Below, one piece after another: positions 55,114-64,000 of a stretch of DNA of 64,000 nucleotides (the first letter of the stretch is position 1; each line of letters begins with the position of its first letter). Origin of the DNA: Rhodobacteraceae bacterium NBU2976. GTDB lineage: Bacteria > Pseudomonadota > Alphaproteobacteria > Rhodobacterales > Rhodobacteraceae. Under the pieces are notes generated by a model. It was not told the DNA's origin, did no database searches, and worked only from the letters and a program-made list of their open reading frames with translations. The stretch is from NCBI GenBank assembly GCA_023630215.1, contig JALPRQ010000001.1:682001-746000 (forward strand), given 5' to 3'. The translations under genes were made by a program, and so were the position numbers.

Positions 55114-56156
55114 ACCTGCCTGATCCTGAACTCGCCGTGGAATTTGACAATGTGTCGATAGTGTTCGGCGACAATCCAGATGCCGCGTTGCCGCTTATGG
55201 ACAAAGGGGCCAGCCGTCAGGAAATTCAGAAGGCAACCGGTCAGGTATTGGGCGTGCACAACTGCTCTCTACGGATCACCGAGGGCGAAATTCTGGTCCT
55301 GATGGGGCTGTCCGGGTCCGGTAAGTCCACGCTACTGCGGGCGGTCAACGGTTTGAACCCCGTTGTACGCGGCTCGGCGAAGGTATGCGACGGGAATGTG
55401 TTGGTTGATGTGACCAATGCCTCGGCCGAAACACTCCGCCGCATCCGACTGCATCGGGTCGCTATGGTGTTCCAACAATTCGGTCTGCTGCCATGGCGCA
55501 GCGTGCGTGAAAATGTCGGGCTGGGGTTGGAACTGGGCGGTATGTCCAAAGCGGAACGCGCTGAACGTGTCGATGCCCAGCTTGATCTCGTCGGTCTGAC
55601 GGATTGGGCGGATCGCAAGGTTGGTGAACTGTCGGGCGGGATGCAGCAACGTGTCGGGCTGGCCCGGGCGTTTGCGACCGAGGCCCCGATCCTGCTTATG
55701 GATGAACCGTTTTCGGCCCTCGACCCGCTGATCCGAACGCGGCTTCAGGACGAACTAATCGAACTACAAAAATCCCTGAAACGCACCATCATCTTCGTCA
55801 GCCACGATCTGGACGAGGCCTTCAAACTGGGCGACCGTATCGCGATCATGGAAGGCGGGCGCATCGTTCAATGCGGCACGCCCCGCGACATCATCGCCAA
55901 CCCGGTAAACGCCTATGTCGCCGATTTTGTTGCCCACATGAACCCGATGGGCGTGCTGCGCGCGGGTGACGTGATGACGGAAACGATCCTCGATATCACC
56001 ACGACGATTGACGTGGATACCCCTGTCAAAGATGTCATGGCGATGGTGGCAGATGGAATTACCGAAGTGTCGGTGACGCGCAGGGGGACGCCGGTTGGAT
56101 CATTGCGTGCAACTGACCTGTTGACGTCCCTTTTGCATCCCGGTGGCAAGGTTTAG
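55110..56156 (+). CDS. choV: Choline ABC transporter ATP-binding protein
   Basis: A 348-residue ATPase. An N-terminal extension of about 60 residues (FGDNPDAALPLMDKG) precedes Walker A GLSGSGKST; Q-loop VFQQFGLLPWRSV, signature LSGGMQQRVGLARAF, Walker B ILLMDEPFSALDPL and switch VSHDLDEAFKLGDR follow. The C-terminal 70 residues hold one CBS-like unit (VDTPVKDVMAMVADGITEVSV) as in ProV/ChoV, where CBS parts sense ionic strength. Its end overlaps the convergent DUF2585 gene by 4 bp. Confidence 0.93.
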   Translation: MNLPDPELAVEFDNVSIVFGDNPDAALPLMDKGASRQEIQKATGQVLGVHNCSLRITEGEILVLMGLSGSGKSTLLRAVNGLNPVVRGSAKVCDGNVLVDVTNASAETLRRIRLHRVAMVFQQFGLLPWRSVRENVGLGLELGGMSKAERAERVDAQLDLVGLTDWADRKVGELSGGMQQRVGLARAFATEAPILLMDEPFSALDPLIRTRLQDELIELQKSLKRTIIFVSHDLDEAFKLGDRIAIMEGGRIVQCGTPRDIIANPVNAYVADFVAHMNPMGVLRAGDVMTETILDITTTIDVDTPVKDVMAMVADGITEVSVTRRGTPVGSLRATDLLTSLLHPGGKV

Positions 56157-56716
56157 CGCCCCGATTGCCACTCGGCAATTGATGCCAATGGATACAGAAG
56201 CATGATGATATTCAACGCCAGACCATCGCGAATGACATAAAGTGTCACGCCTTCGAATATCACGGTCAGCGCGATTACCAGCCAAACCGGCAATTTCATA
56301 GCCATCCAGAAACCGATCAACATTGCCACGACATCAGCGGTCGAATTGACCACGGAATCCCCGTAGTAATCATACGAGATAGTCGTCTCGCGATAGCGAT
56401 CGATAATGGCATTCGTATTTTCCACGACCTCCCAAGCGCATTCCAGAAGCGTAGCTATTGCCAAGCGCCAACCGATGGTCAGCCGACGGGCAAACAGCCA
56501 AAGCAAGCCATAAAAAGCAAACCCATGGATAATATGCGACGGTGTGTACCAGTCACTAATATGTTGTGAATTTTCCGAGCTTAGAACCACGCCGTGCCAC
56601 AGTTTGACCGTCCCACAGGCGCAGATCACTTCGCGTCCCATCACGATCAACACCACGATCATCCCGATGATCAAAAGTAGAGTCGTGAGGATGGCTGGGG
56701 AGAGTCGCAGTCTCAT
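56153..56716 (-). CDS. DUF2585 (UPF0314) membrane protein
   Basis: A 187-residue inner-membrane protein with about five hydrophobic segments. CACGTVKLWHG, DWYTPSHIIHGFAFYGLLW, ECAWEVVENTNAIIDRYRE and YYGDSVVNSTADVVAM are the conserved polar motifs of this alphaproteobacterial family of unknown function. The histidines and acidic residues could bind a metal. Nine bases after cobD and probably in its operon. Confidence 0.88.
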   Translation of the reverse strand: MRLRLSPAILTTLLLIIGMIVVLIVMGREVICACGTVKLWHGVVLSSENSQHISDWYTPSHIIHGFAFYGLLWLFARRLTIGWRLAIATLLECAWEVVENTNAIIDRYRETTISYDYYGDSVVNSTADVVAMLIGFWMAMKLPVWLVIALTVIFEGVTLYVIRDGLALNIIMLLYPLASIAEWQSGR

Positions 56717-56725
56717 CTGAGTTCT

Positions 56726-57646
56726 CTAGAAGCTGACAATGGCGATGACGGCAATAATGCCCGTAAACACGAACCACACACGCCAGATGGTCGCGACCGT
56801 TTCGGCAATATCGTCGGGGACCAGATCCTTGCGACCCGTTTCGTTCAGCCAGGCGATGTTTTCGCGTTTGCCATAATAGGAGCGGGGACCAGATAGCGCG
56901 ACATTCAGAATGCCAGCCAACGCTGCCTCGGGCCACCCGGCGTTGGGCGAGCGTTGGGTGGGCGCATCGGCCAGCATAATCGCCCAAGCGCGACGTGAGG
57001 CAAAGGCCAGACATATCAGCGCACCGGTCAGTCGGGCGGGAACCCAATTCATCAGATCATCCAGTTTTGCGGCGGCCCATCCGAATTCCTGATATCGTTC
57101 GTTCTGGTGGCCGATCATGCTGTCAGCGGTGTTTACAATCTTGTAGACCAGCAGGCCGGGCAGCCCGAACAACAGGAACCAAAAGGCAGGTGCAACCACA
57201 CCATCCGAAAAATTTTCCGCCGCACTTTCGATTGCCGCGCGTGCAACATCTGTTTCGGTCATCTCATCCGGGTCGCGCCCGACAATCATCGACACGGCAT
57301 TTCGTCCATGTTTCAGGCCGCTTTTCAACGCGACTCCAACTTCGGCAACATGTTCCATCAGACTTTTGTGAGCGATCAGAACTGCGGCACCCAACGCCTC
57401 GAGCAGTCCCAGGTCGGGAAGGATCGTGATCAACCAGCCAATCAGTGCACCCGCCACACATAACAGCGCAACGGCTTTTATCCCGTTATTGCGGCGTTTG
57501 TCTCCGGCGTTCCAGCGGTTGTCCAGCGAATCGATGGCGCTGCCAATGAACGACACCGGATGGCGTCGTCCCGCCCAGAGCCATGGCGGATCGCCAAAGA
57601 CAGCGTCAAGAATCAGGGCCAGCAGAAGAAGTTGAAAGTGATTCAT
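56726..57646 (-). CDS. cobD: Adenosylcobinamide-phosphate synthase (CobD/CbiB)
   Basis: A 306-residue membrane enzyme attaching the aminopropanol arm to adenosylcobyric acid in B12 synthesis. LILDAVFGDPPWLWAGRRHPVSFIG at the start, AAIESAAENFSDGVVAPAFWFLLFG and the DSMIGHQNERYQEFGWAAAKLDDLMN segment are diagnostic. Other cob genes are not within the window. Divergent from the degenerate receiver across an AT-rich gap. Confidence 0.93.
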   Translation of the reverse strand: MNHFQLLLLALILDAVFGDPPWLWAGRRHPVSFIGSAIDSLDNRWNAGDKRRNNGIKAVALLCVAGALIGWLITILPDLGLLEALGAAVLIAHKSLMEHVAEVGVALKSGLKHGRNAVSMIVGRDPDEMTETDVARAAIESAAENFSDGVVAPAFWFLLFGLPGLLVYKIVNTADSMIGHQNERYQEFGWAAAKLDDLMNWVPARLTGALICLAFASRRAWAIMLADAPTQRSPNAGWPEAALAGILNVALSGPRSYYGKRENIAWLNETGRKDLVPDDIAETVATIWRVWFVFTGIIAVIAIVSF

Positions 57647-57776
57647 GATTAACCTTTAGAGGGAAGCCACGACCCTTGGAAGGGGATTTAAAGCGCTTCA
57701 AACAACTTAAAATTGTTTAAGATTTATCAAACACAATTTAGAGCATGTGTAAATTCTTACCACCACATCTAGTGTA

Positions 57777-57791
57777 TTAAGGTTTTATTAA
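57777..57791. promoter_or_regulatory. CtrA-type box TTAA-N7-TTAA
   Basis: TTAA-GGTTTTA-TTAA matches the alphaproteobacterial CtrA consensus exactly, 65 bp before the receiver-like gene. Other TTAA tetramers and a palindrome CTTAAA-N4-TTTAAG occur in the same AT-rich 200 bp. The region is so AT-rich that chance matches are a risk. Confidence 0.5.
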
Positions 57792-57856
57792 GACATTTAT
57801 TAAAGATTTAAGCAATTCTTACTTAAGGCTGCTCGACCGCTACGGGCTTGGGACAA

Positions 57857-58240
57857 ATGAAAATTCTATTGGTACAAAACAACGAAGGTCTTGCCGACCT
57901 TTGGTCTGGCTTCTTGCGTCGACAAGGCGTGGATGTCATCGTCGCCTACACGCAGTCGCAGGCGATCAATGTGCTGCGCTTTCACGATTTTGACGCGCTC
58001 GTATTGGACGTCGTTCTGCCCGATGGGGGGGCAATTGCTATTTCCGATTATGCGACCTATCGCCAACCGGATATTCCGATTGTTGCGGTTACTTCGAACA
58101 GCTTTTTCACGGACGGGTCGATATTTGAACTTATCCCGAACGCACGAAGTGTGTTGCAATCCACGTTGGAGCCGGGTGATCTGGCAGCGGTCTTGGATCA
58201 TTATATCTCGACAGGTGATACTGCTTTTAAGTCAGCGTAA
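57857..58240 (+). CDS. Degenerate stand-alone receiver-domain protein
   Basis: A 127-residue receiver-fold protein. The start MKILLVQNNEGLADLWSGFL and ALVLDVVLPDGG (D51 at the phosphorylation position) follow the CheY pattern and VAVTSNSFF has the conserved Thr, but the acidic pair that binds magnesium is replaced by Q7-N8-N9 and the conserved lysine before the last helix is missing (SVLQSTLEPGD). Phosphorylation in the usual way is therefore doubtful; it may be a protein-protein switch. ATG 57857 (GGGAC upstream). Behind a CtrA-type box; next gene 78 bp downstream. Confidence 0.78.
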   Translation: MKILLVQNNEGLADLWSGFLRRQGVDVIVAYTQSQAINVLRFHDFDALVLDVVLPDGGAIAISDYATYRQPDIPIVAVTSNSFFTDGSIFELIPNARSVLQSTLEPGDLAAVLDHYISTGDTAFKSA

Positions 58241-58317
58241 AGCAATTGTTACACAAATGAAACTTGACGTGAGTCCCTGACGTGAAATGATAGGGGCATT
58301 GAGTCGAGGGTTTCAAA

Positions 58318-58665
58318 ATGGAAGCAGTGTTTTCACCTGAAGTCATGGCCGGGCTGCAAAAAGCCCGTATGCAGGACGCCATGAAAAAGAACCGGCTGCG
58401 GGTGCAAGTCGGGGATGACACCTATCCGGTCATCGAATTGTGGGAAAGCGGGTTTACTGTGCTTGCCGAAAACGCCCCGCATCTGCGCGGGCTGGTTGAT
58501 CTTTTCGACAGCGCCAAACATCTGCTGCAATGTCTGATCATCAGGTCCGAAGAAGATAACGGCGTGGTCACCTATGAATTCAAGCGGTCGACCACAGTGG
58601 TGGAAAATCCACCCAAAGATTTTGCCGAGGATGAAAACGCGCCCGTTGCCCTAATCGGGCGTTAA
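58318..58665 (+). CDS. Small cytoplasmic protein of unknown function
   Basis: A 115-residue protein without signal peptide or membrane segment. RLRVQVGDDTYPVIELWESGFTV and the later VVTYEFKRSTTVVENPP are reminiscent of a PilZ-like beta barrel, but the RxxxR and DxSxxG motifs for c-di-GMP are not there in clear form (only KKNRLRV). GAGGG lies nine bases upstream of ATG 58318. It follows the degenerate receiver in the same direction, so the two may work together. Confidence 0.7.
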   Translation: MEAVFSPEVMAGLQKARMQDAMKKNRLRVQVGDDTYPVIELWESGFTVLAENAPHLRGLVDLFDSAKHLLQCLIIRSEEDNGVVTYEFKRSTTVVENPPKDFAEDENAPVALIGR

Positions 58666-58828
58666 ACCAGACTGTATTTTCAATACCGACATACCCTAAA
58701 CGGCTGACATGAGGATCAGTTGTTCAAGGAGATGATGCTTGTTCAGACTGTCCCGGTGGTCAGGTCATTGGGGCATCGACGCCGGTGTTCTGCGCGTGCA
58801 AAGACCATTCTTCAATGGCGCATGTCGG

Positions 58829-59656
58829 TTATTTAGGCTGTGTCGCCTGACGACGTTGCGCGTCCTCTTCCGCCTGCCAGGGTAGGTCTTCGTTTCCGAC
58901 ACCACGGGCATAGCGATCCCGTGCGGCATCGAGCACCTCGCCCGAGGCATGTTCTTCGATCAAACGCATGGTGTTGGTTTCGATAACCTTCTCCAACAGG
59001 GCCATGAAGTCATCCTTACCCAGTCCCGGCGGGATCGGCGGCAGAAATTCATACGCGCCCGTTTGGCCGACAAATTTCCGTTTCTCGCGCCGTGGCCAGA
59101 TGGTTCCAACCGACATGGCAACCGGCGTTACAGCTATGCCAAGGTCATTATAGATATGCCAAATACCGCCCCGATAGCGTTCCTTTGCCCCTAGCGCCAT
59201 CAAGGTCCCTTCGGGGTAAATCACGATGGGGCGACCTTCGGTATGGGCTTTGCGAGCACCTTCAACCACCTGAAGTGTGCGGTCCTGTGGCAGGGCAAGA
59301 TCGACGATGATATAGCCCAGCTTGCGGATCACGCGGCCAAAGAAGGGGATTTTTTCCAGCGCTTTCATGGCGACGGTGGTCATGTCGGGGAACTCGGATA
59401 CAGTGATCAGAATATCCAGCTCCGACTGGTGTTTTGCGGCGATCAGGGGCGGGTGGTCGGTGGGCAGGTTCTCTCGCCCGCGGATTTCCACCGTGCCGTT
59501 CAGGATCGTGCGAACCCCCCAGCGGCCGCTTTTCCCAAACGCAAAGACCCAGTTACGCAGCGTTTTCTGGCTGACGACAAAGCTGGCTAGCCAAGCGGTA
59601 GAGGCGATAAGTGCGGTCGAACTGACGAAATAGATATTGAATAAGCGGGATCGCAT
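58829..59656 (-). CDS. plsC: 1-acyl-sn-glycerol-3-phosphate acyltransferase
   Basis: A 275-residue membrane-bound acyltransferase making phosphatidic acid. One N-terminal hydrophobic helix (about 8-28), acceptor motif AAKHQSELDIL (the HX4D pair, about residue 77), FFGRVIRKLG, and IYPEGTLMALG (about 148) are in the standard order. The C-terminal 40 residues are charged. It overlaps the ribF stop by one base (TAATG). Confidence 0.92.
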   Translation of the reverse strand: MRSRLFNIYFVSSTALIASTAWLASFVVSQKTLRNWVFAFGKSGRWGVRTILNGTVEIRGRENLPTDHPPLIAAKHQSELDILITVSEFPDMTTVAMKALEKIPFFGRVIRKLGYIIVDLALPQDRTLQVVEGARKAHTEGRPIVIYPEGTLMALGAKERYRGGIWHIYNDLGIAVTPVAMSVGTIWPRREKRKFVGQTGAYEFLPPIPPGLGKDDFMALLEKVIETNTMRLIEEHASGEVLDAARDRYARGVGNEDLPWQAEEDAQRRQATQPK

Positions 59657-60597
59657 TAATGACTCACCTTTGACAGGATTTCACGCGCTTCGAAACAATC
59701 AGCCTTCATTTGGCGGATCAACGAGTCAAGGTCGTCATATTTTTCTTCGGGGCGTTGATAAGCCACCAGCGCGACCGAGACATGGGCGCCATAAAGGTCG
59801 CCGGAAAAGTCGAAAAGATAGGTTTCAAGGTTCGGGTGATTTACACCAAACGTCGGGCGCACCCCCAAAGACGCCGCCCCTTTGTAAGTGCCCTTGTGCG
59901 GGCCGTTCAGCACATCGAACAGGACGGCATAGACGCCGAACTTCGGAAGGTGCAAACCGTCCAGATAGATGTTCGCCGTCGGAAACCCCAGATCGCGTCC
60001 CCGCTGATCGCCCTGCACCACCACACCATCAACCCGATGCCAATGACCAAGGATACGGGCAGCATCTTCGGGGCGTCCGTCCGACAATGCCTGCCGAATT
60101 GCCGTGGACGAATAATCGCCCTGCGCGTCCGACACCAGCGGCGCGACGGTTACACCGAAGCCATAGGTTTTGCCAAACGCCTGTAACATCTCGGCCGTGC
60201 CCTCGCGCCCTTTTCCAAACCGAAAATCCGCGCCGATGACAACGTGGCGGATGCCGAGGCCGTTGGCCAACACATCGCGGGCAAAGGCTTCGGCGGTTAG
60301 CGAAGAAAGCGCCTTGTTGAACGGCAATTCATACAAATGCTGGACCCCTAGCTTTGCCAACCGATTGGCGCGGGTTTCGGCGTTCATCAGGCGAAAGGCC
60401 GGGGCGTCAGGGGCAAAGAATTCGCGTGGGTGGGGTTCAAACGTGATCACCCCCAATGGGGCATTGGCGGTGACCGCGGCAGCTTTGGCCAATGCCAGAA
60501 CGGATTGGTGACCCAAATGCACCCCGTCGAAATTGCCCATCGCGACAGCGGCCCCTTTGGCGGCCTCGGGAACAGGATATGTGCGGATGATGTTCAC
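59656..60597 (-). CDS. ribF: Riboflavin kinase / FAD synthetase
   Basis: A 313-residue bifunctional enzyme: N-terminal nucleotidyltransferase making FAD (GNFDGVHLGHQSVL at about 22-35, and the YSSTAIRQALSDG region) and C-terminal kinase making FMN (GRDLGFPTANIYL, YKGAASLGVRPTFG, ETYLFDFSGDLYG). Length fits RibF. Translationally coupled to plsC. Confidence 0.94.
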   Translation of the reverse strand: MNIIRTYPVPEAAKGAAVAMGNFDGVHLGHQSVLALAKAAAVTANAPLGVITFEPHPREFFAPDAPAFRLMNAETRANRLAKLGVQHLYELPFNKALSSLTAEAFARDVLANGLGIRHVVIGADFRFGKGREGTAEMLQAFGKTYGFGVTVAPLVSDAQGDYSSTAIRQALSDGRPEDAARILGHWHRVDGVVVQGDQRGRDLGFPTANIYLDGLHLPKFGVYAVLFDVLNGPHKGTYKGAASLGVRPTFGVNHPNLETYLFDFSGDLYGAHVSVALVAYQRPEEKYDDLDSLIRQMKADCFEAREILSKVSH

Positions 60598-60644
60598 GTC
60601 GTGACCTCCTTGGTCAGGATAGCAGGGATTTCACGTCTGGGTAG

Positions 60645-61493
60645 TTATTTCAGGCGCGAGATAGCGAAGGTGGGGGTCAGTTGGACATCGGCACAATAGG
60701 CGTCGAGAGCGCCAGGATCCGGTTTGCCGTTCACCACTGGTATCCGGTCCGCCGCCAGTCCGCCAGTGATGAACAGGTTATCCATCCCCTCGGCCACGGC
60801 GCCTTGGATGTCGGTATGAATGCCATCGCCAATACACAGGATACGATCAGGATCCACCTTGCCCGCCAGTGCCGCCAGACGATCCAGCGCCAGATTATAG
60901 ATCGGGACATGGGGTTTGCCGAAATATAGGCTTTCGCCTCCCGCCTCGGTATACGCCTGTGCCAGCGCCCCTGCGCAATATATTCGGGTTTCGCCTACAT
61001 CGACGAAAATATCAGGGTTTGCGCAAAGCAACTTTAGCCCGCGGTTGACGCCAGTGCGGATGGTCAGCCGATAATCCTCAGGGCTTTCGCTTCGGTCGTC
61101 GAACAAGCCCGTGCAAACGATACCCTCGGCATCCTCCAACGGGACACGTGCAACATTGGCCCCTTCGAAAAATCCCAAATCCCGTTCCGGCCCCAGATGA
61201 TAGACCTTTTGCCCCACAAGTCCCGCATTCAACGCTTCCCGCGCCGCATCACCGGACGACGCAATGTCGTGGTAAATCTCGCGCGGAACCCCCAGCGCAT
61301 CCAGTTGTTCGCGAACCCCGTCGCGTGGGCGGGGCGAGTTGGTCAGCAGGATCACATGACCCTGAAAATTCCGTAGCGCTGCAATCGCATCTGGAAACGG
61401 CGCGATCCCATTATGCAGGCAGCCCCATAAGTCCACAAATAGTGCGTCGTAATCGGCGCTGATCTCGGACAGGTTGCCCAGAATGCGGGTCAT
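60645..61493 (-). CDS. TIGR01459-type HAD-superfamily phosphatase
   Basis: A 282-residue HAD subclass IIA protein. The nucleophile motif is ADYDALFVDLWGCLHNG (Asp at about 21), motif II ILLTNSPRP and motif III in ILCIGDGIHTDIQGA. It resembles NagD-type sugar-phosphate phosphatases; substrate unknown. Its ATG overlaps the stop of the pyrophosphatase gene by one base, so the two are co-translated. Confidence 0.85.
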   Translation of the reverse strand: MTRILGNLSEISADYDALFVDLWGCLHNGIAPFPDAIAALRNFQGHVILLTNSPRPRDGVREQLDALGVPREIYHDIASSGDAAREALNAGLVGQKVYHLGPERDLGFFEGANVARVPLEDAEGIVCTGLFDDRSESPEDYRLTIRTGVNRGLKLLCANPDIFVDVGETRIYCAGALAQAYTEAGGESLYFGKPHVPIYNLALDRLAALAGKVDPDRILCIGDGIHTDIQGAVAEGMDNLFITGGLAADRIPVVNGKPDPGALDAYCADVQLTPTFAISRLK

Positions 61494-62410
61494 CAGAGTT
61501 TGAGGTTCGGAATAATCTGTTTCTTGCGCGAGACCACACCGGGCAGCAGAACTGTATCGCCGGTGACGGTCGCGCCAAACGACTTTTCGGCCAGCGTTTT
61601 AACCAGATCGTTGGGGACAAACAGGGTCGAGGCTTCGTTCAGGATGTCGACGACAAACAGCAGCACTTGGTCGACGCCGTCCTCGGCCGCAACCGACTGC
61701 ATAGAATTCATGAGACTGTCCTTGCGATCCATCACAATCGACGGGCTGGTGGTTTCCAGAACCGAGACGCGGAACGATGTGCTGCCGATTTCGTATTTCT
61801 TGGAATCCATGCGGATCAGATCAGCGTCAGCAAAGGCCGAGATATCCGATTTCGCCTCGAACATTTCCGCCGCATAGGATGGAATGTCGATGCCCAGATC
61901 GTCTGCCAGTTTCGCGGCAACTTGACGGTCGCGCTCTGTGGTGGTCGGGCTGCGGAATTCCAGCGTGTCCGACAAGATGCAGCCAAGCATCAGACCCTTG
62001 ATCCCTTCGGGCATGCGCTCGGCCTTGTCTTTCATCCGCCCATACATCACCGTCGCGGTCGAGGCGACCGGGCGGATCGTGATCATGATCGGCCCCGAGG
62101 TTTTCAGCCCACCCGCCAGCAAGTGGTGGTCGATGATTTCCACGATGCTTGCGTCATTGATCGACGGCGGCAGTTCTGCGGGGTTATTGGTGTCAACCAC
62201 CACAACTTCGTCACCAGCGGCGACATCGTTCAAAATCTCTGGCCGTTCAAACCCCCAGCGTTTCAGCACAAACGCAGCTTCGGTGTTGGGTTCGCCGAGC
62301 ACATATGCCTTGGCGTTTTTACCCTTCACCTCGTTCAGGAACCATTCCCAGATCAGGGCGGAACCGGTGGCGTCTGTGTCGGGGGCCAAATGGCCGAAAA
62401 TCTTGATCAT
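61493..62410 (-). CDS. ppaC: Manganese-dependent inorganic pyrophosphatase
   Basis: A 305-residue family II pyrophosphatase (DHH family) hydrolysing pyrophosphate. GHLAPDTDATGSALIWEW (metal His/Asp), VVVDTNNPAELP, the EIIDHHLLAGG motif (about residue 96) and the C-terminal SRKKQIIPNL substrate motif are all there. Family II enzymes need Mn or Co. First gene of the pair with the HAD phosphatase; divergent from groES. Confidence 0.93.
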   Translation of the reverse strand: MIKIFGHLAPDTDATGSALIWEWFLNEVKGKNAKAYVLGEPNTEAAFVLKRWGFERPEILNDVAAGDEVVVVDTNNPAELPPSINDASIVEIIDHHLLAGGLKTSGPIMITIRPVASTATVMYGRMKDKAERMPEGIKGLMLGCILSDTLEFRSPTTTERDRQVAAKLADDLGIDIPSYAAEMFEAKSDISAFADADLIRMDSKKYEIGSTSFRVSVLETTSPSIVMDRKDSLMNSMQSVAAEDGVDQVLLFVVDILNEASTLFVPNDLVKTLAEKSFGATVTGDTVLLPGVVSRKKQIIPNLKL

Positions 62411-62509
62411 CTGAGTCTCATAATGGCTGATTTCGGCGCCCTTATAGGGAGCAGAAATTCATTTGTCACGGGTTCGCTCAAGCTTTGCAAAAACTTCGCC
62501 TTGAATCTC

Positions 62510-62538
62510 TTGACTCGCCCGCCGCACGCGCCTAACTA
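62510..62538 (+). promoter_or_regulatory. groESL promoter
   Basis: TTGACT (62510-62515), a 17-bp spacer and TAACTA (62533-62538), ending just before the CIRCE element. A sigma-70-type promoter whose start would lie in the first CIRCE arm. Confidence 0.75.
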
Positions 62539-62545
62539 CCGCCTG

Positions 62546-62572
62546 TTAGCACTCAGAGGTGGCGAGTGCTAA
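62546..62572. promoter_or_regulatory. CIRCE element (HrcA operator)
   Basis: TTAGCACTC-N9-GAGTGCTAA, a perfect match to the CIRCE consensus, placed over the expected transcription start of groES. HrcA should repress groESL here until heat shock. It lies 45 bp before the groES ATG. Confidence 0.97.
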
Positions 62573-62617
62573 AACCAACTTGGCCACCCTAACTTGGAAA
62601 CTCGGAGGAGCATCCAC

Positions 62618-62905
62618 ATGGCATTCACACCTTTGCATGATCGTGTCGTGGTTCGTCGCATCGAAGGCGACGCAAAAACCGCTGGCGGGCTGATCATTCC
62701 TGATTCCGCCAAAGAAAAACCGTCCGAAGGCGAAGTTGTCGCTGTTGGCGCAGGCGCACGTGACGAAGACGGCGAGCGCATCCCGATGGACGTCAAAGCC
62801 GGCGACAAGATCCTGTTCGGCAAATGGTCGGGAACCGAGGTCAAGCTGAACGGCGAAGACCTGCTGATCATGAAAGAAAGCGACATCCTCGGCATTATCG
62901 GCTGA
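62618..62905 (+). CDS. groES: Co-chaperonin GroES
   Basis: A 95-residue lid of the GroEL cage. [25 protein letters not shown] (mobile loop at about 16-30), [15 protein letters not shown] and [12 protein letters not shown]-type core strands are typical. Start ATG 62618 (MAFTPLHD) with CGGAGGAG seven bases before; the longer frame to 62594 starts at TTG inside the leader. First gene of the HrcA-controlled operon. Confidence 0.97.
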   Translation: MAFTPLHDRVVVRRIEGDAKTAGGLIIPDSAKEKPSEGEVVAVGAGARDEDGERIPMDVKAGDKILFGKWSGTEVKLNGEDLLIMKESDILGIIG

Positions 62906-62926
62906 GCGAAACGGAACTGAATTTAG

Positions 62927-64000
<1,074 letters not shown>

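Noticed and set aside
58666-58836. Small frame at 58732 preceded by AAGGAG
   Set aside because: The Shine-Dalgarno sequence touches the start codon, the 34-residue product is arginine-rich without pattern, and it runs into the convergent plsC gene.

Overview
The window looks like a 64-kb piece of an alphaproteobacterial chromosome from the Rhodobacterales, most likely the marine Roseobacter group. This is inferred from an irr gene beside fabA-fabB-fabI, a Rhodobacter-type porin, a short-chain fatty acyl-CoA regulator (ScfR family) beside acetyl-CoA synthetase, a betC/betA/choXWV choline cluster, a perfect CIRCE element before groESL and the high-GC coding style. No phage, insertion sequence, transposase or CRISPR array was seen. 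Most genes are housekeeping or nutrient-uptake genes packed in operons with 1-4 bp overlaps.

Region 1 (1-15 kb) is an acetate / short-chain-acid locus. It holds a histidine kinase fused to a sodium:solute-symporter domain, a small membrane protein, a stand-alone receiver, an AT-rich stretch with a frameshifted orphan and a membrane-anchored orphan, then an ScfR-type repressor/activator divergent from a five-gene branched-chain-amino-acid-type ABC transporter and acs. Two 20-bp operator-like sites lie between the regulator and the transporter. Two small glycine-rich membrane proteins follow, each preceded by a clear terminator.

Region 2 (14.6-31.5 kb) has irr divergent from fabA-fabB-fabI (unsaturated fatty acid synthesis), a site-2-type protease, a four-gene -4 bp-overlap operon (HAD dehalogenase, PLP ammonia-lyase, two flavoproteins), and leuS-lptE-holA on the minus strand with an unusual structured leader before leuS. 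A porin, a YggS-type PLP protein, a MscS channel, a glutathione transferase and a PaiB-like protein follow.

Region 3 (31.5-43.3 kb) has mtaB-dapF, a WYL/YafY regulator divergent from a polyamine/iron-class ABC transporter, a dienelactone-hydrolase-like protein that shares a 12-bp upstream element with the regulator, tRNA-Lys(UUU), a membrane acyltransferase, a LuxR-type regulator and an orphan protein with a very hydrophobic C-terminus.

Region 4 (43.3-50 kb) covers glutathionyl-hydroquinone reductase, gluconokinase divergent from 6-phosphogluconate dehydrogenase, a lower-GC rhamnan-synthesis-F-like gene, uronate isomerase and galE: sugar acid catabolism and surface polysaccharide.

Region 5 (50-56.2 kb) is choline sulfate and choline use: betC-betA divergent from choXWV. 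betB and betI are not in the window.

Region 6 (56.2-64 kb) holds a DUF2585 membrane protein, cobD, a degenerate receiver behind a perfect CtrA-type box, a small conserved-looking protein, plsC-ribF, a HAD phosphatase with manganese pyrophosphatase, and groES-groEL (the latter cut by the window edge).

The most interesting leads are the acs-ABC-ScfR locus with its paired operators, the structured leuS leader that could hide the ribosome binding site, the shared ACGGTGACATAA element tying the WYL regulator to the hydrolase gene, the LuxR/orphan-protein pair sharing an upstream 10-mer, and the degenerate receiver behind a CtrA box. All motif calls were made by eye; no searches were run.
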